Shown here one piece after another: positions 4,570 to 5,421 of a stretch of 5,421 nucleotides of DNA (position 1 is its first letter; every line of letters starts with the position of its first letter). The translations under genes were made by a program, and so were the position numbers. The notes under the pieces were generated by a model. The model made no database searches and was not told where the DNA came from. It was given only the letters and a program-made list of their open reading frames with translations. This DNA comes from an uncultured Clostridia bacterium (GTDB lineage Bacteria; Bacillota; Clostridia; Lachnospirales; Lachnospiraceae): assembly GCA_946405675.1 (NCBI GenBank), contig CAMJIC010000174.1, forward strand, positions 1 through 5,421, in the 5' to 3' direction.

Positions 4570-5421
4570 ATGAAAACTGATTATCGAAACCGGCGGATTG
4601 GCACATTATGTTTCTTTTTGTTCCTGTTCACCCTTCTCATTGCCTCTTCGGTATCAGCCGCGCCCAGGCTGAAGAAGAGCAGCCTGAAGCTGAAGATGGG
4701 GAATGCGTATATTCTCCGGCTGCAGGGAACGGATGACGATGATAACGTGACCTGGCGTACTTCGGCGGAGGGAATCGTCGGGCTGGTATCGGGCAATTAT
4801 GACCGCGCAGTCCTGAAGGCGAACAGAACCGGAACCGCCATGATCACCGCCAGCGTCGGCGGACGGACGCTCAGCTGCAAGGTCAAGGTAAAGAAGAATT
4901 CCGCCTTCCCGGCCAAGCTGACGTTGTGTGAAGGGGATTCCTATACATTCCGTGCCGATGAAGATGCTGAGTGGTCCCTTTCGAACCAGACATCCGGAAC
5001 ACTTTCTGCAACCAGCGGAGTCATGTCAGTCTTTACCGCGCGCACCATGGGGAAGGTGACTCTGACTGCGGATGAGGAGGATGACTTTGATTCCTGCGTG
5101 ATCAAGGTGATCCGGAAGGATGGCTCCACACAGACGGCGCCGGTGCCTGTGACACCGACAGATCCTGTTGTGACGGTTACGGAGCAGCAGAAGGGCGTGT
5201 TTGCTTCCCTGGCGGCTTCCGCGTGCGGAAGGATGCTGGGATCAGGGGGCATTGCTCCGTGCAATGTGCATGCTATGGATCTTACGGATTCCGTGAAGGC
5301 CTTTATGCTGTACGAATACATCTATAAGTTCACGGGGGCATTTGACACCGACGCGGATCTGAGCATCTCAGGATCCGGAATTGTAAAGTATATTACCCCG
5401 GATACCCTTCAGGCCTTGTGC
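4570..5421 (+). CDS. Secreted protein with two N-terminal Ig-like (BIG2-type) repeats, 3' end beyond window
   Basis: The frame from ATG 4570 stays open to the window edge (284 codons seen). Residues 1-30 form a signal peptide: positive RNRR, hydrophobic core CFFLFLFTLLIASS, and likely cleavage after VSA at residue 30. Two beta-rich units of about 70 residues follow. Unit 1 (33-109) runs from LKLKMGNAYILRL through a TWRTSAEGIVGLV strand to RTGTAMITASVGGRTLSCKVKV. Unit 2 (113-182) runs from AKLTLCEGDSYTF through AEWSLSNQTSG to GKVTLTADEEDDFDSCVIKVI. This layout (strand, W-x-S, then G-x-x-x-I-T-A-x) is typical of bacterial BIG2-like Ig domains on surface or secreted proteins. A Thr/Pro linker (185-203) leads to a domain starting near 204 that I do not recognise. 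The protein would act outside the cell; an enzymatic or adhesive C-terminal part may lie beyond the window. It is divergently transcribed from the folT-like operon. Confidence 0.82.
   Translation, partial: MKTDYRNRRIGTLCFFLFLFTLLIASSVSAAPRLKKSSLKLKMGNAYILRLQGTDDDDNVTWRTSAEGIVGLVSGNYDRAVLKANRTGTAMITASVGGRTLSCKVKVKKNSAFPAKLTLCEGDSYTFRADEDAEWSLSNQTSGTLSATSGVMSVFTARTMGKVTLTADEEDDFDSCVIKVIRKDGSTQTAPVPVTPTDPVVTVTEQQKGVFASLAASACGRMLGSGGIAPCNVHAMDLTDSVKAFMLYEYIYKFTGAFDTDADLSISGSGIVKYITPDTLQALC

Noticed and set aside
4941..5321. Minus-strand open frame opposite the secreted protein gene
   Set aside because: The plus-strand frame has a signal peptide, ribosome-binding site and Ig-like pattern; the antisense frame shows none of these.

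Overview
The window looks like a chromosomal segment of a fairly GC-rich Firmicute, most likely a Clostridia/Lachnospiraceae-type gut anaerobe. This rests on three things: strong AGGAGG ribosome-binding sites, an ECF-type vitamin transporter S component, and the style of the ion-translocating membrane subunit and the secreted Ig-like protein. No sequence here fixes the genus.

Layout. (1) Positions 7-2265 (+) encode a 752-residue NuoL/NuoM/MrpA-type proton (or sodium) translocating membrane subunit, probably the last gene of a complex I-like, hydrogenase or antiporter operon lying mostly to the left of the window. It carries an unusual Ala/Gly-rich 12-residue tandem repeat between two core helices. 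(2) The convergent gap 2266-2502 is filled almost completely by one 224-bp imperfect palindrome (2277-2500). It has a 50-bp outer stem, a 31-bp inner stem and an 18-nt apical loop. It is the most striking non-coding structure here and may be a mobile repeat, a bidirectional terminator or a structured RNA. (3) On the minus strand, an apparent two-gene operon runs leftward: a FolT-like ECF S component (4264-3656), then 13 bases later an S66-family (LD-carboxypeptidase/MccF-like) serine peptidase (3642-2503), which contains a 9-residue tandem repeat insertion. (4) The 305-bp divergent region 4265-4569 has a good minus-strand promoter, a leader with repeated TGTAAACA/TGTTTACA motifs and a 19-21 bp dyad (a candidate operator array or structured leader), and an extended -10 promoter facing right. 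(5) From 4570 to the window end, a secreted protein begins with a signal peptide and two Ig-like (BIG2-type) repeats, and is cut off by the window edge.

How the parts work together. The folT-like/S66 pair should be co-transcribed and probably share the control elements upstream; a role in scavenging a vitamin or peptide-linked nutrient is only an inference. The ion-translocating subunit and the secreted protein appear to be functionally separate transcription units. Two adjacent, unrelated genes both carry in-frame minisatellite-like insertions in loop regions, which suggests ongoing slippage or duplication in this genome.
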